64,000 bases of DNA, taken from positions 56,827-120,826 of the forward strand of contig JBGQLV010000001.1 of the NCBI GenBank assembly GCA_041500225.1. Direction: 5' to 3'. The translations under genes and the position numbers were made by a program. Under the pieces are notes generated by a model that saw only the letters and a program-made list of their open reading frames with translations, searched no databases and was not told where the DNA came from. Every line of letters starts with the position of its first letter. The stretch's first letter is position 1. The stretch comes from 0-14-3-00-41-53 sp041500225 (GTDB lineage Bacteria; Nitrospirota; Thermodesulfovibrionia; Thermodesulfovibrionales; SM23-35). Positions 1 through 8,063 of this stretch are shown piece after piece.

Positions 1-393
1 GATATTCTTGCGAGTGCACGTCGTGGCGGCGGTGAGCGGGTAAGTGATCGTTTGAAGACATATGAGGGAAGAACTTTTCGTATTCATTGTGAGGGCCTGT
101 TGCGTGACAAGATTAATGAGCTCGATAATATATCATTGGAGGCAAAAAGATCATTTGCATCAAGGATTTATATGCTTGGTATCCGTAGTAATGCAGCCGG
201 CTGGCCGGATCTTGGTAAGCGTTGCTTTGAGATTGCTGACAGCGTTGGGGTCAAACTTGATGGCCGTGGTAAATTAAATCGGTTGATCTGCCGTATGGGT
301 AAATGTGGCGGGCTTGCCAATGAGTATTTATATAAACTGAAGAATGTAATTTTGCATAAAAAAGTGAATGAACAACATATTTGTAAAAAGTAG
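1..393 (+). CDS. C-terminal part of an unidentified protein (5' end outside window)
   Basis: The frame is open from the first base to the TAG at 391-393, so the gene begins upstream of the window and only about 130 residues are visible. An internal TTG at 52 is the first possible start inside the window but the frame runs through it. The visible part is basic, rich in Arg and Lys, with no catalytic motif I recognise. Its place directly before a run of polysaccharide genes on the same strand suggests the tail of a glycosyltransferase or related enzyme; that is inference from context only. Confidence 0.55.
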   Translation, partial: DILASARRGGGERVSDRLKTYEGRTFRIHCEGLLRDKINELDNISLEAKRSFASRIYMLGIRSNAAGWPDLGKRCFEIADSVGVKLDGRGKLNRLICRMGKCGGLANEYLYKLKNVILHKKVNEQHICKK

Positions 394-445
394 TAATTTA
401 ATTTATTAAATGGCAAATACTCTTAAGAAACATCTAAGTTAAGAT

Positions 446-1570
446 ATGCGTAAATTTTTGTATCCTACAAAAATTTTTGTTAAAAGACTTTTTTTGCTCA
501 TTTTAAAAGGATATACATATATTTCTGTTGAATGGATTCTGGCCTATCTGCTGAAAAAGATAAATAATCTTATGTTCAAAGCCTTACCTTCACGCAGAAA
601 TAAAATTGTTTGGCTTGGTGCTTTCCCGCCTATGCATTCAAATATGGGGGATCATGCTCAAACGTTGGCAGCTGAACAGTACTTCAATAATGAATTTCCG
701 GATTATCATGTTATTTGCCTCAATCGGAATCAAATCAGTATTCCACTGCTAAAAAAGATCTCTTCAACCCTCAATAGCAATGATCTGGTTTTTATTCACA
801 GCAGCGGAGATTTTGGCAGCAAGTATTATGATGTAGAAAAATCTTATTGTAAGTTGAGGAAAGAGATAATCAATATTTTTAATAAGAATAAGATAATTAA
901 TCTTCCTACTACTGTTTTTTATGAAAACAATGAAAGGGGGAAGCGAATCCTCGAAGACGACCGTCAATTTTATAAAAATAAAAATGTTACTATCCTTGGC
1001 CGGGAATCTGTCAGTGCTGATTTTTTGGCTAGTAACTTTGAATGCAATAGTAGTTTTTTCCCTGATTTTGTTTTCTATTTAAAGCCAACAATGATAAAAA
1101 AGCCTCGTAAGGGGGCCTTGCTTCTTTTGAGGAGTGACGAGGAATCCGGGTTGTCAAATGAAGAAAAAACTAAATTAATCTATCTTGCCCAAAAATACAC
1201 TTCAGTTGTGCATGATAGGGACATATTGAAATCATCTATTCCAGTTGTAGCATTTATACGACAAAACTATATTGACTCGATTTGCAGAATCTATCAAAAT
1301 TATGAGTTCGTGATAACGGATCGGCTGCATGGGATGATAATTGCGGTAATTACCAAAACGCCGTGTATAGCAATAAGTGGAGGAATACCTCATAAAATAT
1401 CAGCATATCAATCTTTTCTTTCTGAGTCAGTAGAATTTATAAATAAGACAGAAGAATTTGATTCAGCAATAAAAAGTATACAAAGCAGGCCCTACAAAGA
1501 AACAGATATGTCATCTTATTTTGATAATTTCAGAAAGGATATTATAGGAATTAGGTGGATGAATGGATAA
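446..1570 (+). CDS. Polysaccharide pyruvyltransferase family protein
   Basis: This 374-residue protein resembles the pyruvyltransferase family (ExoV/CsaB-like), which puts ketal-linked pyruvate from PEP onto sugars of extracellular polysaccharides, although many members are uncharacterised. Seen in the sequence: an N-terminal hydrophobic/basic stretch (about residues 10-45), the segment GDHAQTLAAEQYF near residue 70 typical of the family's substrate site, an alternating beta/alpha middle part with IHSSGDFG, and the C-terminal signature FVITDRLHGMI near residue 290, the most diagnostic motif. The next gene starts 8 bases before its stop, so the two are translationally coupled. AT-rich, as are its neighbours to about 7 kb. 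Confidence 0.8.
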   Translation: MRKFLYPTKIFVKRLFLLILKGYTYISVEWILAYLLKKINNLMFKALPSRRNKIVWLGAFPPMHSNMGDHAQTLAAEQYFNNEFPDYHVICLNRNQISIPLLKKISSTLNSNDLVFIHSSGDFGSKYYDVEKSYCKLRKEIINIFNKNKIINLPTTVFYENNERGKRILEDDRQFYKNKNVTILGRESVSADFLASNFECNSSFFPDFVFYLKPTMIKKPRKGALLLLRSDEESGLSNEEKTKLIYLAQKYTSVVHDRDILKSSIPVVAFIRQNYIDSICRIYQNYEFVITDRLHGMIIAVITKTPCIAISGGIPHKISAYQSFLSESVEFINKTEEFDSAIKSIQSRPYKETDMSSYFDNFRKDIIGIRWMNG

Positions 1571-2615
1571 ACGGCGTTTGTTTTTCTTAACAACGGATGC
1601 AAACGAACCATCCGGGGGGCGGAAGATGACATACAACCTTGTGGACCTTTTGGTTAAAAATGGTTTTGAGGCGTATGCACTGCATCAGAAGATGAATTTT
1701 CGTTATGACTGGTTTAATAATAATACTCCCGTAGCTTATACATATCAAATAAAAATGCATCGTGCGAGGAAAAATATAATTAAATACATATTACTGGTTT
1801 TAAAATTGATAGCATTAGATTTTTCTGCTCTGTCATATAAAACAACGAAACGGGTCCAAATTAACAACAATGATATATTGGTTATTCCTTGTAATCGCCT
1901 CTCCTTTGTAGATGAAATACTTCAGGGCGTTAAGAAGGTTATACTCAGTCAGAGCCCATACCTTTTTTTTCGATCATATCTCGGATCAGGAGAACAAAAC
2001 AAATTTTATCATCCTGATATTACAGCACTAATAACAATGTCAAAAATGAATTATGAATTGCAGAGGTTTTGTTTTCCGGGCGTAAAAATATATAACGTCC
2101 CCGCGTTTATTGATGAATTAGTGTTTACATACAAGCAGGGAAAGAAAAGGCAGATTATATATATGCCACGCCGCAACAGCGATGACTCAGAAGCGCTGAA
2201 AAATTTACTCAAATACAGAGACCGCTTACAGGGCTTTTCTATCGTTCCCGTAGATAATTTGACACAAGAAGAGGTTGCTCAAATTTATCAGGATTCGTTG
2301 ATTTTTCTTTCGTTTTCCAAACGAGAAGGTTTTGGGCTTCCTCCAGCCGAGGCTATGGCTTGCGGTTGTATTGTTATTGGCTACTCGGGAAATGGGGGAG
2401 ACGAGTTTTTTCATGAAGATTTGTGTTTTAAAATAAATGAAGGTGATCTTCTTCATTACGCACAAACCGTTGAATCTGTTATCGAGGAGTATTTGACTGA
2501 TCCTGCCCGTTTAGATAAATTAAGAAGACGCGCGTCTGATTATATATTGCAAACATACTCAAAAGATAAGACCGAGTCGATTCTTTTGGATGTATGGAAC
2601 GAAATTCTAACGTGA
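1563..2615 (+). CDS. Glycosyltransferase, GT4 / family 1 type
   Basis: A 350-residue GT-B glycosyltransferase. The C-terminal half carries the nucleotide-sugar site: FLSFSKREGFGLPPAEAMACG near residues 245-265, containing the EX7E motif (EGFGLPPAE) of retaining GT4 enzymes. The N-terminal half, the acceptor domain, opens with RLFFLTTDANEPSGGRKMTYN, a Gly-rich loop usual for this fold. It overlaps the pyruvyltransferase gene by 8 bases and is followed after 14 bases by a methyltransferase. It should add one sugar to a lipid-linked repeat unit at the cytoplasmic membrane; donor and acceptor cannot be read from sequence. Confidence 0.85.
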   Translation: MDKRRLFFLTTDANEPSGGRKMTYNLVDLLVKNGFEAYALHQKMNFRYDWFNNNTPVAYTYQIKMHRARKNIIKYILLVLKLIALDFSALSYKTTKRVQINNNDILVIPCNRLSFVDEILQGVKKVILSQSPYLFFRSYLGSGEQNKFYHPDITALITMSKMNYELQRFCFPGVKIYNVPAFIDELVFTYKQGKKRQIIYMPRRNSDDSEALKNLLKYRDRLQGFSIVPVDNLTQEEVAQIYQDSLIFLSFSKREGFGLPPAEAMACGCIVIGYSGNGGDEFFHEDLCFKINEGDLLHYAQTVESVIEEYLTDPARLDKLRRRASDYILQTYSKDKTESILLDVWNEILT

Positions 2616-2629
2616 ACAAATATTAAGAA

Positions 2630-3364
2630 ATGCGTTTTTCGGAAATAGCGACCATTATAAAAGATATACCTTATACTTCCAGAGAGAGAGGCAAAAGATT
2701 ATATGACCATATATTAATCAACAAGCCACAAAATTGTCTCGAATTGGGTTTTGCTCATGGTGTTGCAAGTTGTTATATCGCCGCAGCACTCGATGAGCTT
2801 GGGGTGGGTACTCTTACATGTGTTGACCTGGAAAGCAGTAAAGATAGAGTCCCTAATTTGGAAGCTCTTCTGGATAGGAGCGGTCTTCAGAAGTATGTAT
2901 CAATAAATCGAGAGAAGAGTTGTTATACCTGGTTTCTAAAAAAGGAGATCGAGCGCAACAGCAATGAATATATGTGCAATCCTGTCTATGACTTGTGCTT
3001 CATTGATGGCCCAAAGAACTGGACAATTGATGGGTTTGCCTTCTTTCTTGTTGATAAGTTATTAAAAGAAAATGGCTATATTATTTTTGATGATTATAGA
3101 TGGGTATATGGTGAATACTCGAAAGATATACTTGACGGGATAAAAATAAGAGAAATGCCTGTGGATCAGATCGTGACCCCAAATATTGAACTGGTCTTCA
3201 AATTACTTGTCATGCAACATCAGAATTATTCAAACTTCATTGTCGATGATGACTGGGCTTATGCACAAAAGATAAGATCTGAAACCAAGAACTTGCGGAT
3301 AATCACAACAACATCATTCAAATATCGCTTCTTGAAGAAGATTAAATCTATTTTGAAATCATAA
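2630..3364 (+). CDS. Class I SAM-dependent methyltransferase (Methyltransf_24-like)
   Basis: A 244-residue enzyme with the Rossmann core of small-molecule methyltransferases: motif I CLELGFAHGVASCYIA (about residues 36-51), an acidic strand end TCVDLES that would bind the SAM ribose, then LCFIDGPKNW (about 124) and GYIIFDDYRW (about 150), the paired acidic residues seen in Methyltransf_24 enzymes. By context it probably methylates a sugar or sugar nucleotide of the polysaccharide. The last 30 residues are basic and may contact membrane or lipid carrier. The start ATG at 2630 lies 14 bases after the upstream stop. Confidence 0.8.
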   Translation: MRFSEIATIIKDIPYTSRERGKRLYDHILINKPQNCLELGFAHGVASCYIAAALDELGVGTLTCVDLESSKDRVPNLEALLDRSGLQKYVSINREKSCYTWFLKKEIERNSNEYMCNPVYDLCFIDGPKNWTIDGFAFFLVDKLLKENGYIIFDDYRWVYGEYSKDILDGIKIREMPVDQIVTPNIELVFKLLVMQHQNYSNFIVDDDWAYAQKIRSETKNLRIITTTSFKYRFLKKIKSILKS

Positions 3365-3408
3365 TACCCTCCTCTAATCCTCTGAAAATCGGTAAAATAA
3401 TATAAAAT

Positions 3409-4467
3409 ATGCATGCTGACGCCAAGATTAATTTGCGAGTGTTGTTTTTATTACTTGGAGACCAGAGGACAGCAAGCTCGCGAGTTCGCGGCTTCTGGAT
3501 TGCTGATGAATTATCAAATCTCGGGGTAAAATGTACTGTTGTTTACGGAGAGGATCGCGCCTCTTATTTCCGTTGTTTAAGAAAACTGCCATGGCATGAC
3601 ATCTTATTCGTGCAGAAAAGATGTTCCAGATGGGATTACCATATTATTAATTTTGCACGTTTAATGGGCAAGGGGGTGGTGTTTGATCTTGACGATGCAT
3701 ACTCAAAGGTAAAGAGTGATATAACGCTACGCAACGTCAGCCGCATCATGAAAAGATCTTCTGCTGTGACTGTTGGAAGCCAAAATTTATTGGAGTTTGC
3801 AAAGCAGTATCAGGAAAACTCGCATTACCTGCCGAGCAGCATAAAGTTGGAAAATTATGAATTGCCAGCGCAGAAGCATGAAAACTCGCGGGTGTGTTTG
3901 GGGTGGATAGGCAATGGGGCTCATTATCACATTGACCTTGTACAAATACTGCGGGGGCCTCTAATGGAAATTGCATTAAAACACAATGTGCGGTTGAAAC
4001 TGGTCGGAGTTTGTAAACAAAAGGAGTTATATAAGGCATTTTCCAATATTCCAGGATTGGAGACTACTTTCATAGACAGTATTGACTGGGCAGACCACGC
4101 TGAAGTTCGTAAGGCAATGCTGGATTTCGATATTGGTCTCTATCCCGTGCTCGACAATGACTTTAATCGTTACAAATGCGCGTTTAAAGCCCTCGAGTAT
4201 ATGGCACTGGGGATAGCTGTAGTCGCCAGTCCTGTAGGAGCCAATGCCTATGTAGTCAGCGATGGTATGGACGGTTTTCATGCAAATGAAAAGAAAGAAT
4301 GGATTAATGCTCTTTCGATATTAATTACAGATCAGACAGCACGAAAGAAAATGGGCCGGGCAGGAAGGCTCAAAGTCGAAACGCAATACAGCATATCAGA
4401 ATCTGCAAAGAAATTGGCAGAGATAATGGCAGTAGCTATTGATAAAACTCGGAGGTTACAAAAATAA
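3409..4467 (+). CDS. Glycosyltransferase, GT4-like
   Basis: A 352-residue GT-B protein. The N-terminal domain has SSRVRGFWIADELSNLG, a loop common in enzymes of this group, and FDLDDAYSKVKSD near residue 103, often seen in O-antigen glycosyltransferases. The C-terminal domain ends in KALEYMALGIAVVASPVGAN (about residue 265), where Glu and the small-residue loop correspond to the donor-binding EX7E region. Its stop codon shares one base with the ATG of the adenylation gene (TAATG), so it is co-translated with the aminoacyl module that follows. Confidence 0.82.
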   Translation: MHADAKINLRVLFLLLGDQRTASSRVRGFWIADELSNLGVKCTVVYGEDRASYFRCLRKLPWHDILFVQKRCSRWDYHIINFARLMGKGVVFDLDDAYSKVKSDITLRNVSRIMKRSSAVTVGSQNLLEFAKQYQENSHYLPSSIKLENYELPAQKHENSRVCLGWIGNGAHYHIDLVQILRGPLMEIALKHNVRLKLVGVCKQKELYKAFSNIPGLETTFIDSIDWADHAEVRKAMLDFDIGLYPVLDNDFNRYKCAFKALEYMALGIAVVASPVGANAYVVSDGMDGFHANEKKEWINALSILITDQTARKKMGRAGRLKVETQYSISESAKKLAEIMAVAIDKTRRLQK

Positions 4468-5918
4468 TGAAGGATCCAGTTGTACGCTTTATGGAAAATG
4501 TTCGATTGAATCCTAATCATCCAGCTGTTGTCCAGGATACGGGTTCTGTAAGCTACGGAGAGATTGGTTCACTAACGGCTCGCATTGCAGCAACTATTTC
4601 TGATATTTGTGAAAAACCCAGGGTCTTAGTCTACTTGCCTAAAGGGGCAGATGCTTATGCTGCCATGTTCGCTACTTTGATGGCTGGTGGATATTATTCG
4701 CCGATTAATATAGATGCTCCGGTGCATCGACATGTTGAGGTTTTGCACCAATTTTGCCCTGATGTTATCGTAAGTACAAAGAAGTTGGTGTTAGATTTAC
4801 CTATAGCTGATATTGAGAGCGAATTCGTTGATATTGACAATCTCTCGTCCGATGAGCTGGGAGAGCCTCTTGCTGCCCATGAATTAGCGTATGTTATTTT
4901 TACTTCTGGTTCGACAGGGCAGCCTAAAGGGGTAATGATTCCGCGCTCCGGTCTCTCCCATTATACGGAGTGGGCTGTTAATAACATGTGCGTTTCTCCT
5001 GAAGATCGTTGGTCGCAACATCCTAATATTGCATTTGATCTTAGTGTGCTGGACATATATGGAGCACTGTGTGGCGGTGCAACGTTGTACCCCCTGACCT
5101 CGAAAAAAGACAAATTGCTGCCGGCTGATTTTATCAAGCGACATCAACTAACTATTTGGAATTCTGTGCCGAGCGTTGTTGATCTTATGATTAAAGCTCG
5201 TCAGGTTACAAAGGAAAATTTTGCATCTCTTCGGTTGCTTACCTTTTGTGGGGAACCTCTCTATCCCAGGCATTTAGATGCTATTTTCTGCGCTAATGAT
5301 CGTGTACTGGTTCACAATACCTATGGTCCGACTGAAGCCACAGTATCGTGTACTTTGATCCGTTTAACTGCGAGCAATTATAAGGATGTTTGCGGTGGCA
5401 ATGTTGCATTAGGCCAGCCTATACCTGGAATGGAAGTTATGTTGATGGGAGGCAGTAGTGATGAGGGAGAGCTTGTGATTTTGGGGGAGCAGCTGGCTCT
5501 TGGATATTGGCAGAATGGATCTGAAACAGCTAAAGCTTTTATTTCAATATCAGTTGAAGGGGTGGATAGGCGAGCTTATCGTACGGGAGATTGGGTAACT
5601 AAAAGGGATAGTGAATATTATTTCGCAGGTAGAATTGATTCTCAAATTAAAATACGAGGGAATAGGGTAGAATTAGATGAAATTGACTCTACTATTCTTA
5701 AGATAGGGTATGGAAATTCATGTACCGTTTTCGTGAATAACCAATTACATAGTTTTATACAGACAAAGCGATTGCCGGAGTTTTTAGAATTTAAGGAAAG
5801 ACTATCCAGGCATTTGCCGGAGTATGAAATACCGGCTCATATCCATGTGATTGAAAGTTTTCCGGTTAATAGTAATGATAAGATTGATCGGCTGCAATTG
5901 GGCGAATTGATAGATTAG
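4467..5918 (+). CDS. Stand-alone amino-acid (or acyl) adenylation enzyme, DltA/NRPS-A type
   Basis: This 483-residue protein is a free-standing ANL-superfamily adenylation domain. Core motifs are complete and in order: IFTSGSTGQPKGVMI (P-loop-like A3, about residue 144), NTYGPTEATVS (A5, about 288), YRTGDW (A7), GRIDSQIKIRGNRVELDEI (A8 hinge, about 392) and a C-terminal NSNDKIDR holding the catalytic A10 lysine. Such enzymes activate a carboxylic acid, usually an amino acid, as the AMP ester and load it onto a carrier protein. The carrier is encoded 11 bases downstream, so substrate loading onto that protein is a strong inference. The specificity pocket was not decoded. Confidence 0.88.
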   Translation: MKDPVVRFMENVRLNPNHPAVVQDTGSVSYGEIGSLTARIAATISDICEKPRVLVYLPKGADAYAAMFATLMAGGYYSPINIDAPVHRHVEVLHQFCPDVIVSTKKLVLDLPIADIESEFVDIDNLSSDELGEPLAAHELAYVIFTSGSTGQPKGVMIPRSGLSHYTEWAVNNMCVSPEDRWSQHPNIAFDLSVLDIYGALCGGATLYPLTSKKDKLLPADFIKRHQLTIWNSVPSVVDLMIKARQVTKENFASLRLLTFCGEPLYPRHLDAIFCANDRVLVHNTYGPTEATVSCTLIRLTASNYKDVCGGNVALGQPIPGMEVMLMGGSSDEGELVILGEQLALGYWQNGSETAKAFISISVEGVDRRAYRTGDWVTKRDSEYYFAGRIDSQIKIRGNRVELDEIDSTILKIGYGNSCTVFVNNQLHSFIQTKRLPEFLEFKERLSRHLPEYEIPAHIHVIESFPVNSNDKIDRLQLGELID

Positions 5919-5929
5919 TACTAAGCAAG

Positions 5930-6223
5930 TTGATGAAAGGGTTGAAAACAATGAATATGAATGATTGTGGTTATGCGGATTTGTATGAAATCATACTTGA
6001 TGTGATAGAGCCTAAATTATCACAGACAGGATTAGACCGCAATACTATTAAACCGGACACAGGTTTAATGGATATTCTTGACTCTTTCGGGATTCTTGAG
6101 ACAATTATCGAGATTGAGGAGCGCGCGGGAGTTAGCGCAGATTTAGCACAAATGGATTTTGCAACTGCTATGACTGTGAGTGGCTTGGCTAAAGAGATTA
6201 TTCGCATAAACCCTCGTGAGTGA
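5930..6223 (+). CDS. Acyl/peptidyl carrier protein
   Basis: A 97-residue, acidic, helical protein with the carrier signature DSFGILETIIEIEE; Ser52 is the expected 4'-phosphopantetheine site. An ATG at 5951 with GGTTGAAAACA upstream would shorten it by 7 residues to a more usual length. It lies between the adenylation enzyme and a GNAT protein and overlaps the latter by 8 bases. Role by context: to hold the activated acyl or aminoacyl group for transfer to an amino or hydroxyl group of a sugar, as in known O-antigen and teichoic-acid decoration systems. Confidence 0.85.
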   Translation: MMKGLKTMNMNDCGYADLYEIILDVIEPKLSQTGLDRNTIKPDTGLMDILDSFGILETIIEIEERAGVSADLAQMDFATAMTVSGLAKEIIRINPRE

Positions 6224-6851
6224 TTTCATGGATAAGAGTAAGAATATTTCTATTGTTAATGTTTCTGCAATTGATGAAGCCCGCCGGTTGTCAGCTTCAT
6301 ATTTAGTGATGGAATCGTTGCCGGCCTATTATATGGTTGATGGTATTGATGAACTCGAAATGGCTACTGCAGTTGCTGGATTGATTGGAGAATCAGGAAG
6401 CGAGATTGAAAAAGGGTATGCTGCTCTTTCCGGCGAGGAAGTTGTTGGAATATTTACTTTTCTTTGTAGCGAGTTGTTGTCAAAGGCGCGGCTTGTGGGA
6501 ACTCAGGCATTAATTAAGCGCCTGTCACATGATTCTGCAAAGCAGTTTTGTAATCACTTAAAACATTACGATGCCGGTTTTGGAATAGTTCCCGATGGGA
6601 GTATTTACCTGAGTCGGTTTGCGATCGATAAATACTATCGAGGAAGTGGCTTGGCAAGCCAAATGATAGAATTGTTCTTGTCCTTGGAGGATGATTTTGG
6701 TGTAAGACGGGACAAATTCTCGCTTCATGTGGATCGAAAAAATGAGCGCGCTATTGCCTTTTATCGTAAGCATGGGTTTGGTATACATCATACAGGATCA
6801 CGTTATCTGACAATGGTTCGTACACAGGCGAGTCGTAGTATCATTGTCTAA
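6216..6851 (+). CDS. GNAT-family N-acyltransferase
   Basis: 211 residues (GTG start at 6216; an ATG at 6228 is an alternative). The C-terminal half has the GNAT core: IYLSRFAIDKYYRGSGLAS around residues 129-147 is the beta4 strand and the pyrophosphate-binding R/Q-x-x-G-x-G/A loop, followed by NERAIAFYRKHGF, the usual beta5-alpha4 element. The N-terminal 100 residues are a less typical helical extension. Coupled to the carrier-protein gene, it is a plausible acceptor of the carrier-bound acyl group, although acetyl-CoA as donor is equally possible. Confidence 0.8.
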   Translation: MSDFMDKSKNISIVNVSAIDEARRLSASYLVMESLPAYYMVDGIDELEMATAVAGLIGESGSEIEKGYAALSGEEVVGIFTFLCSELLSKARLVGTQALIKRLSHDSAKQFCNHLKHYDAGFGIVPDGSIYLSRFAIDKYYRGSGLASQMIELFLSLEDDFGVRRDKFSLHVDRKNERAIAFYRKHGFGIHHTGSRYLTMVRTQASRSIIV

Positions 6852-6869
6852 AAACATGGAGGAGTAAAA

Positions 6870-7409
6870 GTGCCCGGTACTTTCCAAAAGATTCAGTCAA
6901 AAAAAGACCTCAAGAAATTCATAGAGATGGATTTGGAAGCGCGTGGGCTAAAATGTCTGCCAAAGTTGTACCAGATACGTAAGCCGATCGTTTGCTACAC
7001 GGTACTATTGAGGAAGGTGGAGTATTTGCAAAATAAAGAGCATGGTTATTTGGCTGAATTATGGTGTAAAATCATGCAACTGAGATTAAAACGACTGGGG
7101 GCAAAGTTGGGATTCTCGATTGCCCCCAATACGTTCGGGCCTGGTTTATATCTGGTGCATTGGGGTAGCATAGTTATAAGCTCGGAAGCCCGCATCGGTC
7201 CAAATGCCCGGGTTCATTCTTGTGTAAATGTTTCTGGTGCGCCAGTAATTGGGAAAAATGTCTATCTTGGTCCGGGTGCCGTAATTGTGGGAGACATCAC
7301 AATCGGGGATAATGTTTCCGTTGGGGCAAATGCTGTCGTGACTACCTCTTTCCCGGATAATGTAACAGTTCTTGGTAACCCTGCACGTGTTGTAAAGATA
7401 CAAACCTGA
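6870..7409 (+). CDS. Serine-acetyltransferase-like left-handed beta-helix acyltransferase
   Basis: A 179-residue hexapeptide-repeat protein. GTG start at 6870 follows GGAGG at 6859-6863. Residues 1-75 are helical; from about residue 85 there are successive hexapeptide turns (IVISSEARIGPNARVH, VIGKNVYLGPGAVIVGD, IGDNVSVGANAVV), and the C-terminus NPARVVK is the family's capping motif. The two active-site histidines of CysE-type enzymes have counterparts in LVHWGS and RVHSCV. In polysaccharide clusters such proteins O-acetylate sugars using acetyl-CoA; a role in cysteine synthesis is unlikely here. Confidence 0.82.
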   Translation: MPGTFQKIQSKKDLKKFIEMDLEARGLKCLPKLYQIRKPIVCYTVLLRKVEYLQNKEHGYLAELWCKIMQLRLKRLGAKLGFSIAPNTFGPGLYLVHWGSIVISSEARIGPNARVHSCVNVSGAPVIGKNVYLGPGAVIVGDITIGDNVSVGANAVVTTSFPDNVTVLGNPARVVKIQT

Positions 7410-7483
7410 AGCAAGCAATTTCCATATCGCTCGGCCTGTATTTCCGATTATTTAGGTAAGATATTAAAACACACGGTGGACAA

Positions 7484-8047
7484 TTGATTAAATCTCGCGA
7501 AGATTATCTGTTTTACTTGCAGTCTGATAAAGCTGCTTTTGCATGGAAGCGCCCGATAAAAGCTCTTTTTGATGATATCTGGGGGTTTCAGAAGATACTA
7601 AGGAAAATGGAATATTTAAAGAACTGTAAAGGAAAAAGGAATATATTATTATTGCCAATTACGCTTTTTCTTTTCAGGAGGGCGTCCCGGCGACTTGGCT
7701 TCACCATTCCTCCGAACGTATTTGGACCCGGGTTGAGAATCGGGCACCGCGGCACGATAATTGTAACACCAAATGCCCGGGTGGGAGCTAACTGCAGAAT
7801 TAACGCTGGTGTTCAAATCGGACCCGGAAGAACTGGAGCACCCAGAATAGGCGACAACTGCTATATTGGTCCAGGGGCTAAGATTTTTGGTGACATAATT
7901 CTTGGAAATAATATGAGGATTGGCGCCAATGCCGTTGTAAACAAAAGTTTTCCGGAGGGTAACGGGCTCCTTGTCGGCATACCTGCAAAATTGGTTTCAA
8001 AAACAGGCCCTGAATTGCAAGAAGATGACAATCTGTACCCAATGTGA
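7484..8047 (+). CDS. Second serine-acetyltransferase-like hexapeptide acyltransferase
   Basis: 187 residues, TTG start at 7484 after GGTGGA. It is a divergent paralogue of the gene before it: the same helical N-terminus (FLFRRASRRLGFTIPPNVFG), the same FGPGL entry into the beta-helix and hexapeptide turns ending IGANAVVNKSF and IPAKLVS. The first histidine is kept (IGHRGT) but the second CysE histidine is replaced (RINAGVQIG), so its catalysis may differ or be weak. Both copies probably act on the same polysaccharide, with different sites or sugars. Confidence 0.8.
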   Translation: MIKSREDYLFYLQSDKAAFAWKRPIKALFDDIWGFQKILRKMEYLKNCKGKRNILLLPITLFLFRRASRRLGFTIPPNVFGPGLRIGHRGTIIVTPNARVGANCRINAGVQIGPGRTGAPRIGDNCYIGPGAKIFGDIILGNNMRIGANAVVNKSFPEGNGLLVGIPAKLVSKTGPELQEDDNLYPM

Positions 8048-8063
8048 GTTATATTCTAAAAAA

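Noticed and set aside
6870..8047. Cysteine-synthesis serine acetyltransferase (cysE)
   Set aside because: Two divergent copies within a glycan cluster, one lacking an active-site His and both without the usual N-terminal domain length, fit sugar O-acetylation better.
7971..8063. Upstream extension of the GT4 gene to 7971
   Set aside because: It would overlap the acyltransferase gene by 77 bases and add 31 residues that do not belong to the GT4 fold.
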